Part shown: in pieces, positions 32,204 through 43,620 of the stretch
Position numbering within the stretch: the stretch's first letter is position 1
Layout of the letters: each line of letters begins with the position of its first letter
From: Dastarcus helophoroides
Lineage: Eukaryota > Arthropoda > Insecta > Coleoptera > Bothrideridae
NCBI GenBank assembly: GCA_028583605.1
Contig: CM053331.1
Location: 3,143,437 to 3,207,436, forward strand
Direction of reading: 5' to 3'
DNA: 64,000 nucleotides
Notes under the pieces: generated by a model
Told to the model about the DNA's origin: nothing
Database searches by the model: none
Seen by the model: only the letters and a program-made list of their open reading frames with translations
Translations under genes and position numbers: made by a program

Positions 32204-34230
32204 TAAGAAATTATAAAATAAATCTCAATTCGGCAAAGATTTTGACAAAACAGGTTCAATTCTTGAAATAAATGGTGAAATTTAAGACCCCATTTAAAGA
32301 GAAAAGTTGGCCAGAAATATGAGCAAAATTTAGAAGAAAAATCTGGCTAAATTTTAAACCAAATTTTAAGAGAAATATCAGCCCCAATTTATAAAAGAAA
32401 TAAACGAAATTTAAAGCTAAATTAAGGGGATATTTTTGGGGTAAACTTTGATAAATTATAAATCAATTTTGAGAAAAAGTTTTTGTGTATTAAGGAACGA
32501 TGTTGCAGGACAAATTCGGACAAAATTATAAAAATGTCTGATGATGTATTGAGGATCATTTAAAAAAAAAAGTTGGCTAGGTGGACAATTGTTAGAAGTG
32601 AAGTTAACAAGCTTTATAAAAATCTGTAGGAAAAATGTTAGAAAAAAAATTACAAAATTAAAAGTGAAAAAATAAAAATTAAATTTAATCAGTCTATAGA
32701 CAAAATTTAATAAAATTGTAGATTAATTTTGAGTAAAAGTGTTCGTGCATTTAGAAACGATGTTTTAGGAGAAAATCAGACGAAATCTCAATAGACGTCT
32801 GATGACTTATTCGGGATCATCCTGAAAAAAAAAACTGAGGAAGTCAACCTTAACAAATCAATATGGCAAGCTTCATACAAGAATTTGGTAAGAACTTTGG
32901 AAAAAAGTTGATAAATCAATAAAATTAGCTAACATTTTAAACAATATTTTAAAAACGACGAAACGAAACGAACAATGAAATTAAAAAACCTGATTGAAGG
33001 AATAAATCTCAACACAGCTAAGAGTTTGACAAAACAGTTTCAATTTTTAAAATAAATCGTAAAATTGGAGACTCCATTTTAAGAGAAAAGTTGATCGGAA
33101 ATATAAGCAAAATTTAAAAAAAAAATTTCACAAAATTTTAAAACAAATTTCAGGAGAAATATTAACCCCATCTTATAAGGAATATTAACAAAATTTATAG
33201 GTAAATTAAGAAGATAATTTCGGAATAAAATCCAACAAATTATAATTGAATTTTGGGAAAAAGTTTTCGTTCGTTTAGAAACAAAGTTTTAGTAGAAAAT
33301 CAGATAAAATTTTAAAAGACGTCTGATAATGTATTTGAGAATCATTTAAAAAAATGTTGAGTAGGTTTTTGGAAAATTGTTAGAAGTAAAGCTAACAAGT
33401 TTCATGAAAAAAATGTAAGAAAAAAAAACGCAAAACGAAGTGAAAAAATAAACATAAAATTTAATAAAGGTATAGACAAAATCTGATAAAATTGCAGATG
33501 AATTTCTAGCAAAATGTTTGTGCATTTAGAAGCGAAGTTTTAGAAGAAAATCAGATGAAATTTTAAAAGTCGTCTGATGACGTATTCAGGATCATCCCCA
33601 AAAAAAACTTGAGGAGGTTTTGGGCCAATCTTTACAAATAAATATGCCAAGTTTTGTAAAAGAATTTGGGAAGAAATTAAAAAAAAGTAATATTTATTTG
33701 CTAGAAAATGATTGATAAATCAATAAATTTTGCTAACATTTTAGACGGTATTTTAAGGTTAAATTCAACGAAATTAAAAAATTGATTGATGAAATAAATC
33801 TCTTAACAAAGAATTTGACAAAACGAGTTCAATTTTGAAAATAAATGCTAAAATTTAGGACCTTATTTTAGGAGAAGAGTTGGCCAGAAATATGAGCAAA
33901 ATTTAAAAGAAAAAATATAAAAATTTTTAAATTAAATTTCAGGAGAAATATCAGCTCCACTTTTTAAAAATTAAACAAAATTTAAGGCTTAAGTCAGAGG
34001 ACATTGTTGGGCTAAAATATGATTAATTATGAATTAATTTAAAAAAAAAGTGTTCGTTCATTTGAAAACGAGGTTTCAGGAGAGAATCAGACAAAATTTC
34101 AAAAGATGTCTGACGATGTATTAAGGATCATTTAAAAAAAAATTGACGAGGTTTTCAAACAATTGTTAGAAGTAAAGCTAACAAGTTTGATAGAAAAAAT
34201 GTAGGAACAATTTTAGAAAAAGAAACAACA

Positions 34231-35480
34231 TTCTTAAAAGTCAAAAAATAAAATTTAATTAATGTTTAGACAAACTTTGAATATAAGAATTTTGGGCTAA
34301 ATTTCACGAAAAACTTTGACGGTAATTGGTCAACAATATCTGCAAAATTTTTGATAGGATTTTGGGCAAATTTTCTAAAATAGGCAAACAAGTTATTTAC
34401 CAGAATTTAAAAAAACCTTCGGAAAAATTTTAACAAAATTACAAGTTAAGTAAAAAAAACTTAGATAAATCTTTTAAAAAAATTTGGCCAAAAAATCAAC
34501 AAAATTAAAAGTCAAAAAGTAAAGTTTAATTAATGTTTGGACAAACTTTGTAAATAAAAATTTGGGGCAAAATTTTATGAAAACCTTTGACTGTAATTGG
34601 TCAATAATATCTGCACAATGTTTGTTAGGATTTTGGGCAAATTTTCTAAAATAAGCAAACAAATTTTCTACTGAATTTTAAAGAAACCTTTAGAAAAAGG
34701 TTGACAAAATTACAAGTTGATAAATAAAAACTTAGGTCAATATATTTATGAAATTTGGGAAAAACGTTGACAAAAATAAAAGTCAAAGAATAAAGTTTAA
34801 TCAATGTATGGACAAACTTTAAAAAAAGGAATTTTGGGCAAAGTTTTAGGAAAACCTTCGACGGTAATTGATCGACGATACCTGCAAAATTTTTAATAGG
34901 ATTTTGTGCAAATTTTCTAAAAAGGCAAACACATTTTCCACTAAAATTTGAAGAAAACTTTAAAAAAAGGTTAGCAAAATTACAAGCAAAATAAAAAAAA
35001 ACTTAGGTCAATGTATTAATAAAATTTGGGAAAAAAATTGACAAAATTAAAAGTTAAAAAAAGAATTTAATCAATATATAGACAAAACCTTCGACGGTAA
35101 TTAAAACTTTGCGAAAAGGTTGGCAAAATTACAACTTGATTAAAGAAAACTTAGGTTAATGTATTAATGAAATTTGAAAAAAAAAATTGACAAAATTAAA
35201 AGTCAAAAAATAAAGTTTAATCAATGTATGGACAAACTTTGAAAGTAAGAATTTTGGGCAAAGTTTCACGAAAACCTTCGACGGTAAATTAGTCGATAAT
35301 ATCTGCAAAATTTTTATAGGATTTTAGCCAAATTTTCTAAACAAGGCAAACAAATTTTTCACTGGAATTTGGGGAAAAATGTGGGAAAAAGTTAGCAAAA
35401 TTACAAGTTGAGTAAAAAAAAACTTAGGTCAAAGTATTGATGAAATTTGAAAAAAATATTGACAAAATTAAGGCAACGTT
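34231..35480 (+). repeat. ~273-bp tandem repeat
   Basis: TAAAGTTTAATCAATGTATG-type phrases occur near 34,238, 34,510, 34,783 and 35,202. ATCTGCAAAATTTTTGATAG-type phrases occur near 34,338, 34,611, 34,888 and 35,305. The first three steps are about 273 bp and the last is longer because of a partial unit near 35,050. Each unit also has ACCTTCGACGGTAATT and AAATTACAAGTTGA. It shares words with the preceding ~900-bp array, so the two are probably related. Confidence 0.85.
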
Positions 35481-35740
35481 TTGGGAGGATCTCAGACAAA
35501 AATCTATGTAAAATCTTCGACAGCATTCTAAACAAAATGTCATCAATAATATGCTAATTTCAAGAAATAATTTGAAAATTTGATATTTTGGGGAAAAGTT
35601 TTACAAGCACTTCTGGCAATATTTTGTGCATAATCTCTTTAAACAATATTAATGCGAAATTTCAGCAAAAAATTTAAAAACATTTTGGGTAAAATTTCAA
35701 AAGAATCATGACAAACTTTTATTTGAAGTCTTTGGTAATA

Positions 35741-35845
35741 ATTTGATAAAATTAAGTAAAATTTGTTAAAATTAAGTGAAATTTGGTAAAATTAAGTAAA
35801 ATTTGATAAAATTAAGTAAGATTTGATAAAAATTAGTAAAATTTG
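35741..35845. repeat. 20-bp tandem repeat, five units
   Basis: Five consecutive copies of ATAAAATTAAGTAAAATTTG, with one or two changes each, stand in exact 20-bp register. Confidence 0.9.
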
Positions 35846-35991
35846 GACAAAATAATTTAAAAAATTTTGACAAATTTGCGCGTTAAATTGGCGAACAAAA
35901 TAAGGGATATTTATTAAAAAATTTATCCAGATGCAAATAAAAACATGTCAAAAACAAATGTTTACAAAATTATAAACAAAGTTACAATAAT

Positions 35992-36082
35992 TGAAACACA
36001 AATCTTGTCCCCTGAGACCAAGAAGCAAGAGAAGGTTTGTATTTTAATTTTTGAAGATAACCAAGGACCAGTCCGTTCTACC
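35992..36082. mobile_element. Collapsed foldback element
   Basis: ACACAAATCTTGTCCCCTGA is joined to GGTTTGTATTTTAATTTTTG and AAGATAACCAAGGACCAGTC ending CGTTCTACC. The 72-aa plus-strand frame at 35,945-36,163 runs through it and is therefore not a gene. Confidence 0.8.
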
Positions 36083-36933
36083 AAAGTCACAATAGATAAC
36101 ATTTTGGAAAATTTTCGGACGATTTTGAGAACAAAATTGGGGACTTTTGTTTACAAAATTTGACTAAATGCAAACTAATTTAACTAAATGCAGAATAAAA
36201 GTGTCAAAAAAAAAGTTTATGAAATTTCGCTAAAAATTTATCTTCGGCGTCCAATTTGCTTAAAAATGTAATTGAAAACTAGTTACAAATTTCTCAAATT
36301 TTATTAACAGTAAAGGTTTGATGAAATAGGAAACGAAATTTTATTACAAAATTTGACGAAATTGACGAAATTTGAAAATATTTACAAAAGGCTTGGAAAG
36401 TTATGGAACTTTTAGGAAAGTTTCAAGAGAAAATTGTGCGGAATTTCAGGCGTTATTTCAGAATCAACTTTGACCGCCTTTTAGGTAAAAGCTTCCAAAA
36501 TAATATAATTCAATTTAATGACGTTACGAATAAAAACTAATTCCCTGGACCTCCCCCAAATCTGAATGTTACTTTTACAAAACTATAATAACTGGTGGAT
36601 GCGCCGGATGTCCTCTTAAGAAAATTCAACTCCAAATTAGTAGTCACGTATTTAAAAAATTGACTAATTATAAACAAAGGCACAATAGGTAACATTATGG
36701 ACAATTCTGAAATAAATTATTTAACAAAATTAATTTATTTAAAAAATTCGGCTAGATGTATATAAAAAGTGACAGAAAAAATTTAAAATTCGTAGGAAAA
36801 CTGGATACGTAACCTTTTGGATAATTCTGCATTAAATTTGCGAACAAAATTAGGGAGATCGCTTAAAAAAATGGCCAGATGCAAACGAAAAGTGTCAGAA
36901 AAAAGTTCCAAACAAAAGAAACCTATTTTTTTT

Positions 36934-37010
36934 GGTGGGATAAACTGGTCCTTAGTTATCGTCAACAATCTTTCTTGGTTCAGGGAAAAAGATTTGTATT
37001 TCAATTTTTA
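36934..37010. mobile_element. Foldback deletion derivative (unit 1)
   Basis: The outer left end (GGTGGGATAAACTGGTCCTT, then AGTTATCGTCAA) is joined directly to the inner right arm (TCTTTCTTGGTTCAGGG ... GATTTGTATTTCAATTTTT). The same unusual joint is found at 38,091, 38,425 and 39,558, so the deletion happened once and was then amplified. Confidence 0.85.
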
Positions 37011-38090
37011 AAAAAAAAGTAAATAACATTTTTGGGAATTGTACCATAATTGTGAAAACAAATTTAGGGACATTTGTTTTTTAAACTTCGACTGGATAAG
37101 ATGAAAGTGTCAGAAAAAAATGTTCCAGGAATTATAAACAAACGAAGAATGGACAATATTTCGGGAAAAATCGTAGGACAAATATTGCAAATATTGAAGG
37201 TTAAATTTTAAATGAAACTTAATTTGTAGACAAAAATTTTAAAGAAAATTTTATGAATTTTCGTTAAGAAATTATGATAAAATCTTGGGCGACCAATTCG
37301 CTTACAAGTTCATTGAAAACTAGTAACAAATTTCATAAATTTTATTAACTGTAAAGATTTGATGAAATATGAAACAAAATTTCATTACAAAATTTGACGA
37401 AATTGACGAAATTTTGAAAAAACTACCAAAATACAAAAGGAAAATTTGACCTCTGTCAAAGACAAAAGAAAATCATGAAATTGTAGGTAAAGTTTTACAA
37501 AAACATCTAAAAGAAAACTGAAAATACTTCCAAAAAGCTTGGAAAGTTAAGGGAATCTGTAGGAAAGTTTCAAAAGAAAATTGTGCAGAATTTAGGCGTT
37601 ATTTCGGGATAATCTTTGACGATGTTTTGGGTAAAGGCTTTGAAAATAATGTAATAAAATTTGGTGACCTTACGAATAAAATCTAATTCCCTGGACCCTC
37701 TCAACTCTCAATGTTATTTATGAAAAACTATAATAACTGGCGGATGCGCCGGATGTCCTGTAAAGAAAATTCAACTCCAAATTAGTCGTCAAGTATTTAA
37801 AAAATTCAATAATTATAAACAAAGGCACAATAGACAACATTATGGATAATTCTGGAATAAATTATTTAACAAAATTAAGGAGATTTGTTTAAAAAATTTC
37901 GCTAGATGTAAATGAAAAGTGTCAGAAAAAATTCAAAATTCGTAGAAAAACTGAATACGTAATATTTTGGATAATTCTGCGTTAAATTTGCGGATAAAAT
38001 TAGGGACATTGCTTAAGAAAAATGGCCAGATGCAAACGGAAAGTGCCAGAAAAATGATTGAAAATTATAAACAAAAGAAACATATTTTTT

Positions 38091-38168
38091 AGTGGAACAG
38101 ACTGGTCCTTGGTTATCTTTGAAAATCTTTCTTGGTTTCAAGGGACAACATTTGTATTTCAATTTTTT
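38091..38168. mobile_element. Foldback deletion derivative (unit 2a)
   Basis: AGTGGAACAGACTGGTCCTT, then GGTTATCTTTGAAAA, is joined to TCTTTCTTGGTTTCAAGGGA. It has the same internal joint as the copy at 36,934. Confidence 0.85.
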
Positions 38169-38424
38169 AAAAAAAAGTAGATAATATTTTTGGGAATTCT
38201 ACCATATATTTGAAAACAAATCTAATGAAATTTTTTTAAAACTTCCACTGGATGACATGAAAGTGTCAGAAAAAAATTTTCCAGGAATTACAACAAACGA
38301 AGAATGGACAATATTAAATTTGCGGTTAAAATTAGGGACATTGCTTAAAAAAAATGGCCAGATGCAAACGGAAAGTGTCATAAAAAAGATCCAAAATTAT
38401 AAACAAAAAAAACGTATTTTTTTT

Positions 38425-38502
38425 GGTGGAACTGACTGGTCCTTGGGTATCTTTTAAAACCTTTCTTAGTTTCAGGGGACAACATTTGTATTTTAATTTT
38501 TA
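38425..38502. mobile_element. Foldback deletion derivative (unit 2b)
   Basis: GGTGGAACTGACTGGTCCTT is joined to CTTTCTTAGTTTCAGGGGAC. It lies only 330 bp after the previous copy, which shows a local duplication inside this satellite unit. Confidence 0.85.
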
Positions 38503-39557
38503 AAAGAAAAGAAGATAACATTTTTGGGAATTCTACCATAAATTTAAAAACAAATTTAATGACATTTGTTTTTTAAACTTCGACTGGATGACATGAAAGT
38601 GTCAGAAAAAATTTTTCCAGGAATTATAAACAAACGAAGAATGGACAATATTTCGGGCAAAACCTTAAGAGAAATATTGAAAATATTGAAGGTTAAATTT
38701 TAAATGAAACTTAATTTGTAGATGAAATTTTCAAAGAAAATTTTATGAATTTTGTTAAGAAATTATGATAAAATCTTGGGCGACCAATTCGCTTAAAAGT
38801 TCATTGAAAACTATTTACAAATTTCATCAATTTTATTAACTGTAAAGATTTAATAAGATATGAAGCGAAATTTTATTACGAAATTGACAAAATGTTGAAA
38901 AAACTACCAAAATACAAGAGGAAAATTTGACCTCTGTCAAAGACAGAAGAAAATCATAAAACTCTAGGCAAAATTTCACAAAAACAGTACCAACATTTAA
39001 ACAAAATTTGAAAATATTTACAAAAAGCTTGGAAAGTTTAGGGAATTTTTAGAAAATTTTCAAGAGAAAATTGTGCAGAATTTCAGGATAAACTTTGACC
39101 ACCTTTTAGGTAAGAACTTTCAAAATAATGCAATAAAATTTGGTGACATTACGAATAAAAACTAATTCCCCCCAACTGTGAATGTTACTTTTACAAAATT
39201 ATAATAACTGGCGGAGGCGCCGGATGTCCTCTAAAAATTATTCAACTCCAAATTAGTCGTCACGTATTTAAAACATTTAATAATTATAAACAAAGGCACA
39301 ATAGACAACATTATGAACAATTCTGAAATAAATTATTTAACAAAATTAAGGACATTTGTTTAAAAATTTTGCTGAATGTAAATGAAAAGTGTCCGATAAA
39401 AAATTCGAAATTTAAAAGAAAACTGAATACGTAGCATTTTGGATAATTCTGCGTTAAATTTGTGGACAAAATTAGGGACATTGTTTAAAAAAAATTGGCC
39501 ACATGCAAATGAAAAGTGTCAGAAAAAAATTCCAAACAAAAAAAACTTATTTTTTTT

Positions 39558-39633
39558 GGTGTGAAGGATTGGTCCTTGGTTATCGTCAACAATCTTTCTT
39601 GGTTCAGGAGACAAGATTTTTATTTCAATTTTT
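39558..39633. mobile_element. Foldback deletion derivative (unit 3)
   Basis: GGTGTGAAGGATTGGTCCTT is joined to TCTTTCTTGGTTCAGGAGAC, with the same joint as the other three derivatives. Confidence 0.85.
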
Positions 39634-40560
39634 AAAAGAAAAGTAGATAACATTTTAGGGAATTGTACCATAAATTTAAAAACAAATTTAAGCACATTTG
39701 TTTTTTAAACTTTGACTGGATGACCTAAACATGTCAGAAAAAAATATTTCAGAAATTATAAGCAAACGAAAAGTGGATAATATTTCGTGGAAAATTTTAA
39801 GACAAATATTAAAAATTTTGAAGGTAAATTTGAAATGAAATTTAATTCGTAGACGAAATTTTCAAAGAAAATTTGAAATTTCACTAAAACTTTATGATAA
39901 AATCTTGGACGACCAATTCGCTTAAAAAGTTCATAGAAAACTAGTTACAAATTTCTCAAATTTTATTAACTGTAAAGATTGGATGAAATATGAAACGAAA
40001 TTCTATTGCAAAAGTTGACGAAATTGACGAAATTGACGAAATTTCGAAAAGATACCCAAAATATAAGAGGAAAATGTGACCTATGTCAAAGGTAGAAGAT
40101 AATCATAAAATTGTATGCAAAATTTCACAAGAACAGGAGCAACATTTAAAAGAATTTGAAAATATTTACAAAAAGCTTGGAAAGTTTAGGGAAAGTTTCA
40201 AGAGAGAATTGTACAGAATTTCAGGCGTTATTCTCTAAAGAAAATTCAACTCCAAATTAGTCGTCACATATTGAAAAAATTTAAAAATTATGAACAAAGG
40301 CACAATCGACAATATTATGGACAATTCTGGGATAAATTCTCTCCCTAGTAGACCTTTTTGGTAAAAGCTTTAGAAATAAGGTAATAAAATTTGGTGACAT
40401 TACGAACTAATTCCCTGGATACCACTCAGATCTGAATATTATTTTTATAAAACTATAATATAATTAATAATTGGCGGAGGCGCCGGATGTTCTCTAAAGA
40501 AATTGTAACTCCAAATTTATCGTTACGTATTTTTTATGCAAACTTAATGAGATGGTAGTC

Positions 40561-42060
40561 CTAATGAAGGAATGCACACATTAACGACTTAGTTCTAACA
40601 GAACTAAGGAAGTTCAGAACTCGAAGTCTCCAAATTCTTTAAGCGGCAGTGGACAGACTTGATTAAAACTTTAGATTCGAGAGCTCGGAATGCCCCCAGA
40701 ACGAAGCTTGTTGCCTTATCTAGTCAAAGTTAGTTTATATAGTATGCAGGACTGCTCCAATTGATTTAATGGGATACAGTTTAGTTTGCAACAGTTTCAC
40801 GAGATTGGATTATGCGAATCGTTAACGAGCCAGTTCGTAAGAATCGCACGTTTATTACATATCGGCCGGAAGTTTTGTTTTAAAATAGTCGTTCGATATT
40901 ATTTGCTCGACCGTTACTGCGAGCGGTCGTCAACAAAAATACACACGTCGATAAGTTAAAACTAGTCAAACGGTAGAAATGGAGAAAATAAATACGAAAG
41001 TTTACTTTAGTCGTGTTTGTTGCCATTAAAGTAAACAACAAGGTAGAATTTGAGATGATTTTCAACTCTTGAAGAAACGCGGAAGTTATAAGTAATATAC
41101 GAGAGCAAACTCACGTGTATATTCCAGCTTCCTGGTATGGAACGTTAAAAAAAAGTATTCTCACGTGTCTGGCTTGAAACAAATTGAAACAGTAAACGTA
41201 AACCGACACACCAATTTAATATATAGATAATTGTTAATGAGTAACAATTGTGCCAATGGTGAGGAAAATCAGAAACTTGTAAGAGCCCAAAAAATGCTGA
41301 AAACTGAACCTTCTTTCGATTTTTGTTTACAGCATTTGTAATATTTGTAAATTTATATTTGTAATATTTGTAAATTTATAAACTAAAAAAATTTAATATT
41401 TAAAAATTTCAATGTTTTTAAAGACGTATTTAAATATGATAGTGGCGCATCCAGCATATTTTGCTTTTCCAGCAGCTTGGTCAAATTTTGAAGATTTCTT
41501 AAATTTCGACAACTGACAGATAAATGTTGACTTTGCTATCGAAATTTCGACTTTAATCGCGACATTTCTGGTTCAATCAGAAATTTTGTCTCTGAGCCCT
41601 TAAGTAAAGAAACAAAACCGAAGATTTGGAAAAATTTTCTGTAAAAAAATTCAGTTTAATTTTTTTTTGAAAATTTTTCTTGTAACATTTTGACTTCAAT
41701 CTAAAATTTCTTATTTAACCACCAAACTTCAACTCTGTAATCAAAACTATAGGATAAAAAGTAACAGTTTAAGTCAAGAAATCGACTTGTAAACGAAAGA
41801 TTTGGTAAAAAATTGAGGATTTTAAAATTGAGAATTTCAAAACAAACAGTAAAATTTTCTCAAAAATGTAATTTACAAGCAGCAAGGATTTTAAAGGTTT
41901 GAATTTGTTCCAAAAGTAGTAATTTTTTCCTAAAAGCATTTCCTACAAATTTTAAAGTTAAAACTGCAATTTTATTGTTTTAATCGAAATTTGAACATTT
42001 TAAAAGTTTGAGTAACTAGAAATTTTTATTTTCGAAACATTTTCCAGACCAAAATAAAAC
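40561..42060. other. Low-repeat DNA, then A/T-rich degenerate sequence
   Basis: 40,561-41,260 is complex, non-repeated sequence with a few CpG-containing words (GCTCGACCGTTACTGCGAGC, ATATCGGCCGGAAG). The 61-aa minus-strand frame at 40,880-41,065 has no recognisable motif. From about 41,330 the sequence becomes A/T-rich with AAATTTCGACTTT phrases. A reversed copy of the ATGCGCC word (GGCGCATCCAG) lies at 41,443-41,453. No gene is supported. Confidence 0.5.
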
Positions 42061-42429
42061 TTTGTGGTAACGATTGAACAGTGATGGCTTTAAAAGCAAG
42101 TTATGTTTGACGACAGAAGCGAAAACTTAAAACTAAGACAGACCAGTGTCTATGCATTTAAACTCACATTAGTGAACAAGTCAGAATATTGGAAATATTT
42201 GACATTAAATGCTGTTAAACTGACTTACTCTTTTATATTTGTGAGTTGGGTCCTTGTAGACTTGTAGAAACGAATCTAGTATTTATTAATAATAAAATAT
42301 TAAGTATATTTTATTATTATTAAATAAGTTACTTTTAATTTATTTATCGCACATAATGTTTAAGATTTTATTAGTATGAGTCATCTCTGGAGCACAAGAG
42401 AGAGGATTTTATATTTTATTTTAAATACC

Positions 42430-42447
42430 TATATATATATATATATT
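42430..42447. repeat. (TA)9 microsatellite
   Basis: This is a plain TA dinucleotide run inside the interspersed repeat. Confidence 0.9.
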
Positions 42448-42609
42448 TGGTTATAAACCAGTAGACTCTCGAGCAGTACACCTGTCAGTTATTTTACAAT
42501 TAAACAATTAACATAACAATCAAACTCAAACAAAAATTACACAAAGCACAATAAAGCAACTTATAATAAAAGTATATTCAAGACATTAGTTAAAAGCGAA
42601 CTTGTCAAG

Positions 42610-42688
42610 GACAGCACAGCTTAGTTGGTTAGACCTATTTCGCTTCACGTCGTTTGAGTGGTCGCGGGTTCAAACCCCGGTGTCGACA
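42610..42688 (+). mobile_element. tRNA-derived SINE-like segment or tRNA pseudogene
   Basis: An A-box-like AGCTTAGTTGGTTAGA follows a degenerate acceptor strand, and a B-box GGTTCAAACCC lies in a T-arm context (GCGGG TTCAAAC CCCGG, four of five pairs). The putative acceptor ends GACAGCA and TGTCGAC pair at only five of seven positions including one G-T. The anticodon region is not foldable with confidence. This favours a SINE head or pseudogene over a working tRNA gene. Confidence 0.6.
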
Positions 42689-42860
42689 TAATTTTCGTAG
42701 GCGCGTTGAGAGACTTTTGGCTGAAGGTAATTTTATACTTTTGCGTTATAATTACGCTAATTTACCAAGCAAATTCTAATGTTAACAATAACAATAAACC
42801 ATTAATTTTGGAGCATGTTGGTGACGCAAAACCGTAAATTTACCAAAATTGCTCAATGCG

Positions 42861-43160
42861 TCAGAAAAAGTTTTTCTTATAGAATTAAAATTTTTAATTT
42901 TCTTTACTAGTGGACTAGTGGCACTAGTGGAAAAAATTAGGTAATTAAAAAAGAATCCAAATTTTTAGGTGATTTGCAACAAGCTGTTACTTGATGAAAA
43001 ATAGTTCCACAGAAAATCTAAAATGAAAAAGTTGTAGATCCACATATCTAGTTTTTAAACAAAAATTTTAAATTGTTTAGCATCAGCGGTTTTTAAGAAA
43101 GCCGAAGAAAACTATCGACAAAAAAATTTTTGTTAATTTTTGGAGTTTTTTGGTCCAGGG
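42861..43160. other. AT-rich spacer
   Basis: This holds a short local duplication (CTAGTGGACTAGTGGCACTA) and otherwise nothing that I recognise. Confidence 0.45.
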
Positions 43161-43240
43161 CAGGGGTCGGCAAACCGCGACTAGTGAGCCGCATGCAGCT
43201 ATTTAAACAAACAATTGCGGCTCTACAAAAATAATTAAAT
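43161..43240 (+). mobile_element. hAT-type element terminus fragment
   Basis: CAGGGGTCGGCAAACCGCGA, continuing to GTGAGCCGCATGCAGCT and a later TTGCGGCTCTAC, is the classic terminus of non-autonomous hAT (Charlie-like) elements of animals. The matching opposite end (a CCGACCCCTG sequence) was not found downstream, so the copy is truncated. The preceding eight bases GTCCAGGG could be one half of a target-site duplication, but its partner is missing. Confidence 0.75.
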
Positions 43241-43620
43241 CAAAGCTAGAGAGGACAGACACGCAGAAAATAAGAACTCATTAAACATGTGATCCACATT
43301 AGTCAAAATTTCAAAAAAAAACTTTTCTCTGAACTTTTGCGTTTAGCTTCAATTTTGACAAACAAGTTATAATATCAAGAAGTATTTTTGCCAAAACTCT
43401 TGATTGATTTGTATTAGCATTTTGAAAAAAAATACATGAAATTTGGAATTTCTAAAAAAAGACCAATTTGGGGAGTCGAAATTTGTAAAAAATATTTTTA
43501 CCATAATTTTTACGTTTTTATTTATAAATTTGTACAGCCTTAAAATTTTGTGAAAAAAAGTTGAATTACTTTTGCGAGAAACAAAATCCTAATTTACAAA
43601 AACAGCAAATATCGAAATAA
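43241..43620. other. AT-rich sequence leading into the purine-rich array
   Basis: I see no gene or nameable element. The phrases gradually become those of the following satellite. Confidence 0.4.

Larger units (their letters stand above)
30304..34230 (+). repeat. ~900-bp composite tandem repeat
   Basis: The phrase GACGTCTGATGATGTATTGA and its second form GACGTCTGATGACGTATTCG alternate. First-form positions are about 30,730, 31,631, 32,535, 33,317 and 34,107; second-form positions are about 30,985, 31,890, 32,800 and 33,565. The large period is 780-900 bp and contains two related half-units. Collapsed foldback elements sit at 31,193 and 32,097 at equivalent places in consecutive units, so they were amplified with the satellite. 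The 62- and 68-aa frames are by-products. Confidence 0.87.
35940..40560 (+). repeat. 1.1-1.5-kb tandem repeat, four units, with embedded foldback derivatives
   Basis: The anchor GCGCCGGATGTCCT, or a variant, is at 36,601, 37,746, 39,217 and 40,480. Each anchor is preceded by a phrase like TTCCCTGGACC and an AACTATAATAACTGG phrase, and followed by ATTCAACTCCAAATTAGT. Units also share ATGACATGAAAGTGTCAGAA, ACAAACGAAGAATGGACAAT and GGCGACCAATTCGCTT. Each of the internal units carries at least one collapsed foldback element. The 60-73-aa frames are by-products. The last unit is rearranged after about 40,200. Confidence 0.88.
42061..42860. repeat. Interspersed repeat related to 53,330-53,860
   Basis: Shared phrases are GAAAACTTAAAACTA, CAAGTCAGAATATTGGAAAT, GAAACGAATCTAGTATTTAT and GAGCATGTTGGTGACGC. 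At 53.4 kb the same sequence is split by a foldback element, so this copy acts as the unoccupied version. Its right part contains a tRNA-like segment at 42,610. The ends of the family cannot be fixed from two copies. Confidence 0.7.

Noticed and set aside
42610..42688. Functional tRNA gene
   Set aside because: The A and B boxes are present, but the acceptor stem has mismatches and no reliable anticodon arm can be drawn. A SINE or pseudogene is more likely.
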